NCBI GenBank assembly: GCA_903813345.2
Contig: CAIIXF020000007.1
Span: 37,844,759 to 37,908,758 of the forward strand
Direction of reading: 5' to 3'
From: Owenia fusiformis
Taxonomy: Eukaryota > Annelida > Polychaeta > Sabellida > Oweniidae
DNA: 64,000 nt
Shown: positions 11,296-22,650 of the stretch, piece by piece
Numbering within the stretch: the first letter of the stretch is position 1
Layout: each line of letters starts with the position of its first letter
Translations under genes and position numbers: made by a program
Notes under the pieces: model-generated
Seen by the model: only the letters and a program-made list of their open reading frames with translations
Told to the model about the DNA's origin: nothing
The model's database searches: none

Positions 11296-11564
11296 TTAGT
11301 TTGCACAAAGCTATCTCCTGAGCTACTAAAAGATGTCTATGTGCAAATATAGTAACCAATGAACATGCATCGATTTTGATGAGAATCTTTGCATAGATAT
11401 GATTATACTATATTCGGTATAAGGACAATTCACAATAGTAATAAACGAAACATCTGATATAATGTAAAAAGAGCAGATCAGATAAGACTAAAGTTGAACA
11501 GATTAAACTTTCAAACTTTCGAATTTCCCGCTTACCCAATATAACTTTCAAACACGCGCGCCAT
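11296..11564 (-). CDS. Speculative first exons of a minus-strand gene
   Basis: An ATG at 11564 in AAAGATGGCGC, which is both a good Kozak site and a YY1 motif, gives nine codons and then a clean donor GTAAGC (exon 11564-11536, phase 2). A 30-base segment 11325-11296, after CATCTTTTAG and before donor GTAAGT, continues the frame without a stop (MARVFESYIGSSGDSFVQT). A further leftward open segment begins near 11168. An E2F-type TTTCCCGC lies in the first intron at 11524-11531. No family is recognised, the second exon is very short, and chance assembly is possible. Confidence 0.2.
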
Positions 11565-11994
11565 CTTTAAAATGAATTTGATAACTTTGTATGTCTATTG
11601 GCAATGATGGGCAATCTCACAATTAATTCGGTCTGTAAACATTCTGAGAACTAAAGGTATGTGATCTCTATAGATTATGAATTGTTCACATATTCACTTG
11701 CTATGCGAACGCTACAAAATTTCAAAATAAGAAAGTCCCGGTATCAGGTGAATAGTTTCACTTTTCGTCCAGTGATGCAATTAAGATCTTGTAAGAAATT
11801 AGAAAACATGTTATTGCTTCTCTCACCAAAATACAAATTTACTGTTTCGTTCACGTTGGCGTTGAGATTCAATTTGGCGGAGAATCAACAATGCACGGGG
11901 ACATTATGGTCCGCTGTCATTTTTTGTCAACTGATAAGGTAAGATCTTTTGAAAGTTTTCAGTTTTTCAGAAGTCCAGAAGGGGGTCTACCTAA

Positions 11995-12940
11995 AGTCCA
12001 TTTCACTGCTTCAGTTCGTCAGTAGAACGGCAAAAATAAGAAATTGGGAGACCATTGTGCAATAATATATGGAAAAGTATATTCATTATGTACATGAATG
12101 ACATTTGTATATCTTGGATTGCTTCTAGTTTGGCTTATAAAGTGTGTGGCTTCTTATATTTGGATGTTTCTCTGCCATGTTATTTTCAATAAGATTAACA
12201 TGGCTGAAATTCTTCAAATTACAAGACGGCACAGGCTTATTGCATAAAAAACTAAAAAATCTGAAATATACAAATGTCATTCATGTACATTATGAATATA
12301 CTTTTCCATATATTATTGCACAATAGTCTCCCAATTTCTTATTTTTGCCGTTCTACTGACGAAATGAAGCAGTGAAATGTTATCCCGTTCCCGGACTATG
12401 GTCCTGTGAACATCTCAATCTTTTGCCTGTGCGATTACAACATGGGAGAATTTTTTACTGATCTTACACTTCAGATACCTACTTCAATAGATTCCTTGGT
12501 AATTTAGCATTCTTTTCGTGTAGTTGAATCCACAATTGTCTGGGTTTATCGGCAGAACGAAGACATTTTCGTTTTTGATCGCAATATTTGCGTGTAACAT
12601 TTAACTTATTTCAACCGTCAAATTCCTCCATATTGGTACTTCCGGGCTACATCCGGGACAGCCAAACGGGGGATTCCCCTTTTAAATCCAACCGCCATTT
12701 TGAAAAGTGATGGAATCTCTCTCAATGAAAAAGAGAAAATGTTCCCGTTCTGCCGATATACCCAGACAATCGGCGGTTCCAATATATTAGAAGTTACATC
12801 TTGAGTTCTATAATGCATTGAGGTAGGTATCTTAAGTGTAAGGGGCGTAGATAATTCTCCCAAGTTGTAATCGTACAGGCAAATGAATGCGATCAGTGCA
12901 GGACTATAGTCCGGGAACGGGATAAGTGAAATGGACTCTA
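11995..12940. repeat. Nested inverted duplications
   Basis: Arm A (about 12000-12113) is the near-identical reverse complement of A' (about 12266-12378). Directly after A', arm B (about 12380-12570) is a diverged reverse complement of B' (about 12735-12935). GTCCATTTCAC at 11995 and GTGAAATGGAC ending near 12937 close the whole structure. B read rightward and B' read leftward translate to similar peptides (IPFPDYGPVN against IPFPDYSPAL, then IVWVYRQN in both), so a once-coding segment may have been duplicated head to head. The product is unrecognised. Confidence 0.7.
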
Positions 12941-13152
12941 GACTGTATCCTTCGTCTGTTGGATACATACTAGGGGTCTACCGTGAAGAGGTGCACAGGC
13001 GGAACCAGAAGCAACGGGGGGAGGGAAGGGGGTGGTGTCACATTTTGTGATTGGGTGGAAAAAATGTTGGAATTGAGGTGGGGTAGGGCCCATTGCCCCC
13101 CCCCCCCTCCTACATCCAATATGAGCAATATAACAGACAGGGGATGTACAGT

Positions 13153-13440
13153 CAGGCCTGTCAACTGTCCCGCAATTTGCGTATTTGTCACGCATTTGCT
13201 GAAGAATTTGAAGTCACGCCAGTTATTTTTGCGTGATAGATTAAAAGTCACACAAATACGCATTTTACCTGGTAATTGTCAAGCAAAAATATTTCTGTAG
13301 AAAAATTTCTAAAAAAGTTTGTCTATACAGCAAAAATACGAACGCCGAAAAAAAAACGTACGCATTACGTTCGGACTTTTCACGCGAATTACGTATATGT
13401 CACGCATTCCGTTCGAAAATTTTCGTACCTAACCCTAATG
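13153..13440. mobile_element. CAGGCCTG-family MITE, 3' truncated
   Basis: Starts CAGGCCTGTCAACTGTC and follows the full-length copy at 17878-18321 as far as TTCGTACCTA, then stops at about 13440. The right terminus and right target duplication are missing; the left flank is TACAGT. Confidence 0.75.
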
Positions 13441-14071
13441 GGCTCCCCCTTGTTAGCTTCTGGATCCACCAGTGAGAGCATGAATTAATGATAGTGAACT
13501 AATTGTCTTGCTCAAAAATAGAGCTATATTGACATGATTGATAGATTGATGTAGATGAAAACAATGGTGATTACTTTTAGCTTTCTACAAGGGCTTGCAT
13601 ATAAATTGTATCGTGTTTTGTCTTTGTACTGTCATTGTATACTCCAAATTTTATATACTATGCATAGTACTAATAAGTTAACTCAAAAAGGTGTACAGCT
13701 AGACTGCACTTGCTAGAGCACTGGTGGATCTAGAAGTTAACAAGTTTCAAAGAAGTGAAGGTGAAGGAGTGCAAAGGGTAAAGAAATCATCTCCGAGACA
13801 CCGTTTTTCCAATAGAGTAATGAATTCAATGTTGATCGATGATGATCTTAATGACCTGACATTGATGGATAGAATGTATAGGAGCAATCTGTTTATTAAG
13901 GATTTGAATGTTCATTTTCATCATTTCCTGTACAAAACAGTGATCTCCCAGATAGCCAGTGACAGCCCAGATAGTTTCCCTTGTTAACCATGTAAGTTAG
14001 TTTAAGTAAGTTCTTCTAGTTGCTGAGAAAACGTGGGGAGAAAGAAAGAATAAAAAACTGGCAAAAACAAT
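13441..14071. other. No gene seen
   Basis: Opens with TTAGCTTCTGGATCCACCAG at about 13454, a stray end of the GGATCCGCC family. The rest is unique, AT-rich and without convincing splice sites. Confidence 0.4.
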
Positions 14072-14100
14072 ATTATTTATTTATTTATTATTTATTTATG
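14072..14100. repeat. (TTTA)n microsatellite
   Basis: About seven TTTA units with minor breaks. Confidence 0.8.
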
Positions 14101-14326
14101 TCACTTTTATAACAGTGGCACTCAAAGCTATGTTAAGATTACATATACGAGGGTATATAATATATGGTTATATAATAATGGTTAAATTAATCAAATTAAA
14201 TCAAAGTGGCATTTCCCTCCACCCAATTCAACTTTTTGTGAAAGTGTGATTTTCTGAAGTAAAAAATACCTTAAAGCCTGTTGCTAGGTTCTTATTGTTA
14301 GCACTTTCTGCATGAAGACATTTTCT

Positions 14327-16190
14327 TTTCCCTTTAAATACTATATCATAGCACAGTCAATTATAAGGGTGGTTTCATGCTAATGAGTCCCTTTAAATAC
14401 CATATTATAGCACAGTCAATTACAAGGATGGTTTCATGCTAATTAGTCCCTTTAAGTACTATATTATAGCACAGTCAATTACAAGGATGGTTTCATGCTA
14501 ATTAGTCCCTTTAAGTACTATATTATAGCACAGTCAATTACAGGGATGGTTTTGTGCTAATGAGTCCCTTTAAGTACTTAACTATAGCAAAGTCAATTAC
14601 AAGAATGGTTTCATGCTAATTAGTCCCTTGAAATACTATATTATAGCACAGTCAATTACAAGGATTGTTTCATGCTAATGAGTCCCTTTAAATACTATAT
14701 TATAGCACAGTCAATTACAGGGATGGTTTTGTGCTAATGAGTCCCTTTAAGTACTTAACTATAGCAAAGTCAATTACAAGAATGGTTTCATGCTGATTAG
14801 TCCCTTGAAATACTATATTATAGCACAGTCAATTACAAGGATTGTTTCATGCTAATGAGTCCCTTTAAATACTATATTATAGCACAGTCAATTACAAGGA
14901 TGGCTTCAAGCTAATGCGTCCCTTTAAATACTATCTTATAGAACAGTCAATTACAATGATGGTTTCATGCTAATGAGTCCCTTTAAATATTATATTATAG
15001 AACAGTCAATTACAAGGATGGTATCATGCTAATGAGTCCCTTTAAGTACTATATTATAGCACAGTCAATAACAATGATGGTTTCATGTTAATGATTCCCT
15101 TTAAGTATATTATAGCACAGTCAATAACAATGATGGTTTCATGTTAATGATTCCCTTTAAGTATATTATAGCACAGTCAATAACAATGATGGTTTCATGT
15201 TAATGATTCCCTTTAAGTATATTATAGCACAGTCAATAACAATGATGGTTTCATGTTAATGATTCCCTTTAAGTATATTATTGCACAGTCAATTACAAGG
15301 ATGTTTTCATGCTAATTAGTCCCTTTAAGTACTATATTATACCACAGTTAATTACCAGGATTTTTTCATGCTAATGAGTCCCTTTAAATACTATTTTATA
15401 GCACAGTCAATTACAAGGATTGTTTCATGTTAATTAGTCCCTTTAAATACGATATTGTAGCACAGTCAATTACAATGATTGTTTCATGTTAATTAGTCCC
15501 TTTAAGTACTATTTTATAGCACAGTCAATTGCAAGGATGGTTTTTATGTTAACGAGTCCCTTTAAGTACTATATTATAGCTCAGTCAATTACAAGGATGG
15601 CTTCATGCTAATTAGTCCCTTTAAGTACTATATTATAGCACAGTCAATTGCAAGGATTGTTTCATGCTAATGAGTCCCTTTAAATACTATATTATAGCAC
15701 AGTCAATTACAAGGATTGTTTATGCTAATGAGTCCCTTTAAATACTATATTATAGCACAGTCAATTGCAAGGATGGCTTCAAGCTAATGCGTCCCTTTAA
15801 ATACTATCTTATAGAACAGTAAATTACAAGGATGGTTTCATGCTAATGAGTCCCTTTAAATATTATATTATAGAACAGTCAATTACAAGGATGGTATCAT
15901 GCTAATGAGTCCCTTTAAGTACTATATTATAGCACAGTCAATTACAAGAATGGCTTCATGATCATTAGTCCCTTTAAGTACTATATTATAGCAGAGTCGA
16001 TTACAAGGGTGGTTTCATGCTTATTAGAACCTTTAAGTACTATTTTATAACACAGTTAATACCAGGATGGTTTCATGCTAAATAGTTCCTTTAAATACTA
16101 TATTATACACTGTAGTATAGTCAATTACAAGGATTGTTTGTTTCATGTTGATTAGTCCCTTTAAATGCCATATTATAGCACAGTCTGTAA
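14327..16190. repeat. 59-bp satellite array, about 31 units
   Basis: The unit contains TATAGCACAGTCAATTACAA, GGATGGTTTCATGCTAAT and AGTCCCTTTAA. Starts are spaced 59 bases in the left part (14351, 14410, 14469 and on). A block of four shorter ~55-bp units lies at about 15075-15290. Groups of units recur as higher-order repeats: a three-unit block is repeated 177 bases apart (14541 and 14718), and another multi-unit block is repeated about 873 bases apart (14901 and 15774). No frame stays open. Confidence 0.92.
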
Positions 16191-17489
16191 GGTGACTTAT
16201 AGGGCTTAGTAAGTAGACTAACCAGAATCATGTAATGTCTGGAAGATTAAGCTGGGGATTAAGTAAGACAGAGAGATTTCACAAGATGCAATCAATAAAA
16301 CCTGATGTTTCTTAAAGGTGCAACGCAAGATAGAGTTAAGCTGAGAGTACTTTTTTAAAAGGTTCCCCAATTTTTTAATGTTTTTCATTTTCTTAATGAA
16401 TTAAGTTGGAAATTTCTGGAAATTAAATCTAACTATGTATTTAATCATGTAGATCAATTCCTCTTCATGTGAATTTTGGATTATAATGGAAATACTTGGC
16501 ATCATTCATAGAAAAGACCATCATTTACACTAGCTACCACTTTAATACTGTAGCTGTTGTATTTAGAAGTATGCCTGACTGATATACAAAGCAATTAAAA
16601 GTCTGGATGACCTACTTTTAAAAAATATTTGGTCACTGATAGTGAACGTTTAATTTTATTTATATTGAAAACAGTATAGTATATTAAAATATTGAAGGTC
16701 AAAATTAGGTACATGGGTTATTAAGTCCCGAGCTTCTATTTCTGTAATCAATTGTCAAAAGAAACCTAAATTACACTATGAATACATGTACATCAGTCAT
16801 TAGAGCAAACCACAAAGATCCAAAAGCTGATGTTGATTACGATTTACTCATATTATATTAATGGACAATCTTGAATTTGGGTATATTTCGTGTCAAAATC
16901 ATGAAGTCAGGATGTAATTTTTTTTAATTTGTAGTCCTGGAGTGATTTGAGGCACATTAAAAAGTCAAAGGCAATTATTAAACGAACTGCAAAATTTGTA
17001 GATATTTTTCGAGCAAATCAAATGTGTTTTCCAGTATATCCAACTGTTAGTGAAATATGAAATTAAAAGTAGATATGAAACCAAACACATGTACTTAAAA
17101 TCTGTACTTAAACAGACTAGATATACATGTTAATCAGTCATTAAAGCAAGCCACTAGGTTGCCTTGAAAACCAGTGTTAATTATACACACAACTGAAATA
17201 TATACTAAAACAGAACTATCTGTTAGTATAGTGACATTGATTTTTCAGGTATCATGGCAACTTATTGCTTTATTTCATATAATTCTGAATTGCTGGTACT
17301 AAAATGAACTACCGTGTAATATAAAATACGAGACCATATTATAAAAGAGCCAGTTTTTTTATCACCCATTGTCTCTTTTTAATGACCAACAGCAAAAGGC
17401 CCTATATTACACTTGTTATAGCTCTTATGGCATTTTATATTCTGTTTGAGTTAGGCTGATATACTGGCACTGATTTACGCTACATACTA
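16191..17489. other. No gene seen between satellites
   Basis: AT-rich single-copy-looking DNA without an exon I can support. The phrase TCAGTCATTA-AGCAA-CCA occurs at about 16794 and again at about 17135, hinting at an old ~340 bp duplication. Confidence 0.35.
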
Positions 17490-18860
17490 TAAAGGGCCAA
17501 TTTGGGATTTCCAAGTTAGGTAATTACACAGAGAGGACTGATTTATGCCACATATAGAGGGCCAATTTGGGATTACCAAGTTACATAGTTACACAGAGAG
17601 GACTGATTTGCGCCACATATAAAGTGCCTATTTGGGATTTCCAAGTTACATACTGTATAAGTGGTAATTTTGCCTAATCATTTAATTTGCCTATTTCCTA
17701 ATTTTTGCCAGGTTCGGAAAATTAAATGTCGGAAATATTGTCTTTATAATGTTATCCAATGGGAGGTTTCTTGTTATTAGGAAAATTAAAATTAGGAAAA
17801 TGATGAAATTTGACCATTCGGAAAATTAACCACTCGGATTAAATACCACTTATACAGTAGTTACACCATATAAAGTGCAGGCCTGTCAACTGTCACGCAT
17901 TTGCTGAAGAATTTGAAGTCACGCCAGTTATTTTTGCGTGACAGAAAATGTCACGCAAATACGCATTTTACCTGGTAATTGTCAAGCAAAAATATTTCAG
18001 TAGAAAAATTTCTAAAAAAGATCGTCTACACAGCAAAAATACGAACGCCGGAAAAAAAATGTACGCATTTCGTTCGGACTTTTCACGCGAATTACGTATA
18101 TGTCACGCATTCCGTTCGAAATTTTTCGTACCTACCCCCCCCCCCCCCCCGCGAAAAATTTGAGGTGTTCAAAATTTGGCAAGATGTAATAAAATTTAAA
18201 CCAAGGTGTCCAAAATTTGGATCAAGGTGTTCAGATTTGGACCAAGGTGTCCACATTTTGAGGGGAGGTGTTCAACATTTCCAAGTCACTCATGTTAGGT
18301 GTTCCCAAGTTGACAGGCCTGAAAGTGCCAATTTGGGATTACCAGGTTACATAGTTATGCAGAGAGGACTGATTTACGCCACATATAAAGGGCCTATTTG
18401 GGATTACCAAGTTACATAAATATGCAGAGAGGACTGATTTGTGCCACATATAAAGGGCCAATTTGGGATTACCAAGTTATATAGTTACGCAGAGAGGACT
18501 GATTTGCGCCACATATAAAGTGCCAATTTGGGATTTCCAAGTTACATAGTTACACCATATAAAGTGCCAATTTGGGATTACCAGGTTACATAGTTACGCA
18601 GAGAGGACTGATTTATGCCACATATAAAGGGCCAATTTGGGATTACCAAGTTACATTTTTACACAGAGAGGACTGATTTGTGCCACATATAAAGGGCCAA
18701 TTTGGGATTACCAGGTTACATAGTTATGCAGAGAGGACTGATTTGCGCCACATATAAAGGGCCTATTTGGGATTACCAAGTTACATAGTTACGCAGAGGA
18801 CTGATTTAAGCCACATATAAAGTGCCAATTTGGGATTTCCAAGTTACATAGTTATACACA
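17490..18860. repeat. 66-bp tandem array split by a MITE
   Basis: Units read GGGCCAATTTGGGATTACCA, AGTTACATAGTTACACAGAG and AGGACTGATTTGCGCCACAT. About 2.5 units precede and about eight follow an interruption at 17655-18325 that holds unrelated sequence plus the 444-bp MITE at 17878-18321. Some units are shortened to about 50 bases. Confidence 0.88.
17878..18321. mobile_element. CAGGCCTG-family MITE, full length
   Basis: Ends are CAGGCCTGTCAAC and GTTGACAGGCCTG (13-bp inverted repeat). Direct repeats AAAGTG flank both sides, a 6-bp target duplication. The uninterrupted array word ATATAAAGTGCCAATTTG at 18557 is the empty site. Inside are a left half rich in TCACGC/GCGTGA words, a C-run at 18135-18150, and a right half of imperfect ~26-bp repeats around CAAGGTGTTCAAAATTTGG. 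Confidence 0.92.
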
Positions 18861-18982
18861 GAGAGGACACATATTGGATCTCTAGCTGTGAGTGAGTGTG
18901 CCGATTTACTTCACATATATTATAAGGTCAGTTGGGATCACCAAGTCACAAATATTTTAAAGGGCCAGTTTGGGAGCACTGG

Positions 18983-19937
18983 GTGTCTCTGTAACTGAAC
19001 AACACAGAAAAAACTATCTTGGTATAAAACACTGAGTGTCTGTAACTGAACAACACAGAAAGAACCTATCTAGGTATATAACACTGAGTGTCTCTGTAAC
19101 TGAACAACACAGAAAGAACCTATCTAGGTATATAAGACTGAGTGTCTCTGTAACTGAGCAACCCAGAAAGAACCTACCTAGGTATATAACACTGAGTGTC
19201 TCTGTAACTGAGCAACCCAGAAAGAACCTATCTAGGTATATAACACTGAGTGTCTCTGTAACTGAGCAACCCAGAAAGAACCTACCTAGGTATATAACAC
19301 TGAGTGTCTCTGTAACTGAGCAACCCAGAAAGAACCTATCTAGGTATATAACACTGAGTGTCTCTGTAACTGAGCAACCCAGAAAGAACCTATCTAGGTA
19401 TATAACACTGAGTGTCTCTGTAGCTGAGCAACCCAGAAAGAACCTATCTAGGTATATAACACTGAGTGTCTCTGTAACTGAGCAACCCAGAAAGAACCTA
19501 TCTAGGTATATAACACTGAGTGTCTCTGTAACTGAGCAACCCAGAAAGAACCTATCTAGGTATATAACACTGAGTGTCTCTGTAACTGAGCAACCCAGAA
19601 AGAACCTATCTAGGTACATAACACTGAGTGTCTCTGTAACTGAGCAACCCAGAAAGAACCTATCTAGGTATATAACACTGAGTGTCTCTGTAACTGAGCA
19701 ACCCAGAAAGAACCTATCTAGGTATATAACACTGAGTGTCTCTGTAACTGAATAACACAGAAAGAACCTATCTAGGTATATAACACTGAGTGTCTCTGCA
19801 ACTGAACAACACAGAAAGAACCTATCTAGGTATATAACACTGAGTGTCTCTGTAACTGAATAACACAGAAAGAACCTATCTAGGTATATAACACTGAGTG
19901 TCTCTGTAACTGAGCAACCCAGAAAGAACCTATCTAA
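18983..19937. repeat. 54-bp minisatellite, about 17 units
   Basis: The unit runs CACTGAGTGTCTCTGTAACT, GAGCAACCCAGAAAGAACCT, ATCTAGGTATATAA. Units are almost identical, with a few variants (AACAACACAG at both ends, AGCAACCCAG in the middle). Because 54 is divisible by three and the unit lacks stops in some frames, long open frames appear on both strands; they are by-products. The near-identity indicates recent expansion. Confidence 0.95.
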
Positions 19938-20640
19938 GCCAATGATAACAGCACAAATGCCCAGCTGAGTTGGCCACAATTGTGATCAGGGTTAGATTCA
20001 ATAGCTGGTGCTGATTTAATCTACGTGGCCAGTTCAAGGATCACTGTACCATTAGTGTCTAGTGTCTCTGCAACTGAACAATACAAATAGGACGTTTCTA
20101 TTACCTAAAGCTCCATTACAGCAGCAAGGATATCACGCTCAGTGAGCCACAGATGTGAGACTGATTTACCCCTGAATGACTTATCAAAGAAACCTAGTTA
20201 TATATGAGATAAAATGAGTTTGACGGCTCAATAGAGGTTATAACCAGGACATTCCCCAAGATAGTAGTCCACGGAGGATATAACCGTATTAGATGCACTG
20301 GTGGCGAGTGTTAATTAGTTATATTGCTGGTGTTGATTTAATACCTATAATATAAAGGATATTAGAAATCAGTGATTAGAAAGAAAACTGGAATATGTAG
20401 AACTACCACCTTATTTGTAAGGATTACATAGTTCACCATATATAGAAAGTAAGTATGTTTTTATGAAGTATTTGTTGTAGAGCTTTAATTTGCAATTCAG
20501 AGTTCTTTAAACTAAAAGTGCTAGAAAGATGAGCTAAAGTGCGCCTGGGAGCTACAGTCTCAGCTTAAACCTTATTAACTCATTTTTAAAATTTTTCATG
20601 ATTTTGTGCTACACTCCTGATTGTGCTTTACCCTTGACTG
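19938..20640. other. Flank of minisatellite, no gene
   Basis: Contains degenerate words of the neighbouring arrays (GTGTCTCTGCAACTGAACAA near 20060) and no supported exon. Confidence 0.4.
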
Positions 20641-21040
20641 CTGCACCATTGACTGTGCTGCACTGTTGATTGCGCTCCTTCTTTGATTATGCTGCATGAT
20701 TGCACCAGTGACTTAATATGCTGTACCCTTGATTGTGCTGTATAATTGACTGTGCTGTACCCTTGACTGTGCTGTATATTCGACTGTGCTGTATACTCGA
20801 CTGTGCTGTATCCTTGACTGTGCTGTATAATTGACTACTGTACCCTTGACTGTGCTGTATAATTGACTGTGCTGTATAATTGACTGTGCTGTATAATTGA
20901 CTGTGCTGTATAATTAACTGTGCTGTATAATTGACTGCTGTACCCTTAACTGTGCTGTATAATTGACTGTACTGTTTCCTTGACTGTGCTGTATAATTGA
21001 CTGTTGTACCCTTGATTTTCTTAACCCTTGACTGTGCTGT
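20640..21040. repeat. 17-bp minisatellite
   Basis: Repeats of TGTGCTGTATAATTGAC and the variant TGTGCTGTACCCTTGAC, about 22 units with deletions of 2-3 bases. The minus-strand open frame over it is a repeat artefact. Confidence 0.88.
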
Positions 21041-21427
21041 ACTAGAAACCTTAAACAGCATGGTTTCTATTGTATCATTATTTCTTATGTACTAAATATA
21101 CAGGTGAAAGAGATGTGAAGGAGAATACCATTTTTATTATGTCACCACCAGAAATGGTTGGTGTTTGGTATTTGACAGTTGGTGTTTGGCGTTTCGGCAT
21201 ATGTAACAAATGGCAGGTGGTGACATTTGCATGTTATGCCTTATCTAAAATTGCTATTGGAATCTCTTTTCTCATGAATACTGCTTTGTATTATCTCTGA
21301 GTAACCCAATAATATACTGGAGGCATAGATGTGACACTATAGATAGACTAACACATATTAGGTATTTAAACCATAAAGATGCTTATTAGGGATACCCTCT
21401 TAGACTTCTGTAGTGCTCTTGTTTCCT

Positions 21428-21441
21428 GTTGCCAAGGTAAC
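21428..21441. promoter_or_regulatory. RFX X-box-like motif
   Basis: GTTGCCAAGGTAAC is an imperfect palindrome that fits the X-box bound by RFX factors. No gene start is recognised next to it, so function is unproven. Confidence 0.3.
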
Positions 21442-22168
21442 CGCATCTACCAGCTGATGATTCGAATTATATACACTCAACTGTTCATCTCTCGTGCATG
21501 CCATACATATATATTAACAATAGCTACCCTGTGTACAGTGTCTGTTATAGACTACCCTCTGCTTATTTAGAAGTACAAATTAGCAATCCCATCCCCACGA
21601 CTGGTACATGTGACAGCCTTTCAAATACAAAGCGCTGCGCTTAACCAATCAGCAAACTGGAAGAAACACATGCAAATGGCGTGCTCATATGCGATGATGT
21701 AAGAGGAAATAACCGTATATAGAAAGTCATTTGTATTTTGACACTGAACTCTGATTGACTCATTGAGTGCAGAGCGTAAACTGAAAGTGTGAAGATGAAG
21801 CTCTCTTTTAAGAAGCGAAGTTGGAAAAATGCAAAGGGTAAACAATAGCTCTAGTTTTTGCAAATTCAATAATTGATACACTACAATGTAGCTATCACAT
21901 ATTTGCTGTAACTAGTACCAATGACAAATGATCAATATACAAAAAAGTATAGACAGCTGTTTATTAATTAAACATATTAAGCTTGTAACATGTAATGTAA
22001 AAAGCTTTATTACTTTAAATCCCTGTGGATGAAACACATTTATGTCCGAAATGAATCCATGCGATTAGTATAGGTACATGGCATTTTTCGTTAGTTTTTT
22101 ATATTTCACAACTAAAGGCTCTTTTTCGCTATGGTAGTAACAAAAATGACATGTTGTTATGTTACCCC

Positions 22169-22432
22169 GGGGGCAGATCCAGGAACCAACAAGGGGCCCA
22201 TATTTGAAGTATGAAAAAAGATATGGGGCCCTAAAACCAAAACGTGGACCCAAATTTTGAAAATTACGGCCCGTTTTCTTGATCATCTTGCCTAAAATAA
22301 AAATAAGGCCTTAAAAGGCCCATTTATGCCCAAAAAGGCCCATTGGTTGGGCCCCTAAAAATGTAGTCCAGAATTTTTTTGGCTTCGATTTGTTTGGAGC
22401 CCAACCTTGCCTCCCCCCTAGATCAGCCACCA
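22169..22432. mobile_element. GGATCCGCC-family element, diverged
   Basis: Left end GGGGGCAGATCCAGGAACC and right end CCCCCCTAGATCAGCCACC are degraded versions of the inverted ends, with the AAGGCCCA/GGGCCC words typical of the family between them. Confidence 0.6.
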
Positions 22433-22650
22433 TACCCTTATGTTGGGGATGTGCAGTGTGGCCTAAAATCACATGAAAAATGCTCAGAATCCTGAAAATT
22501 GCATTTTTTGGGCCAGGAGGAGGGGGGGGGGGGTCCTCAAACCCTCTTTGGCTATGGGCCTATACAGTAGAGGATCTCTATTTAGGAGACTATAGGATAT
22601 AGTTGATTTGGCTACCTTTACAAAACCAGTCAACCAATCATCCTACACTT

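Noticed and set aside
12618-12968. 116-codon minus frame as a gene
   Set aside because: It spans one arm of an inverted duplication; treated as a repeat-borne fragment because no splice sites or family were recognised.
14327-16190. CRISPR-like appearance of regularly spaced repeats
   Set aside because: Units abut without unique spacers, and the setting is a eukaryotic genome; it is a satellite.
19014-19979. 321-codon minus-strand and 239-codon plus-strand frames with perfect repeats
   Set aside because: Both result from a 54-bp minisatellite lacking stops; the same DNA is open both ways and has no gene context.
20687-21061. 124-codon repeat-rich minus frame
   Set aside because: It is a by-product of the 17-bp minisatellite.
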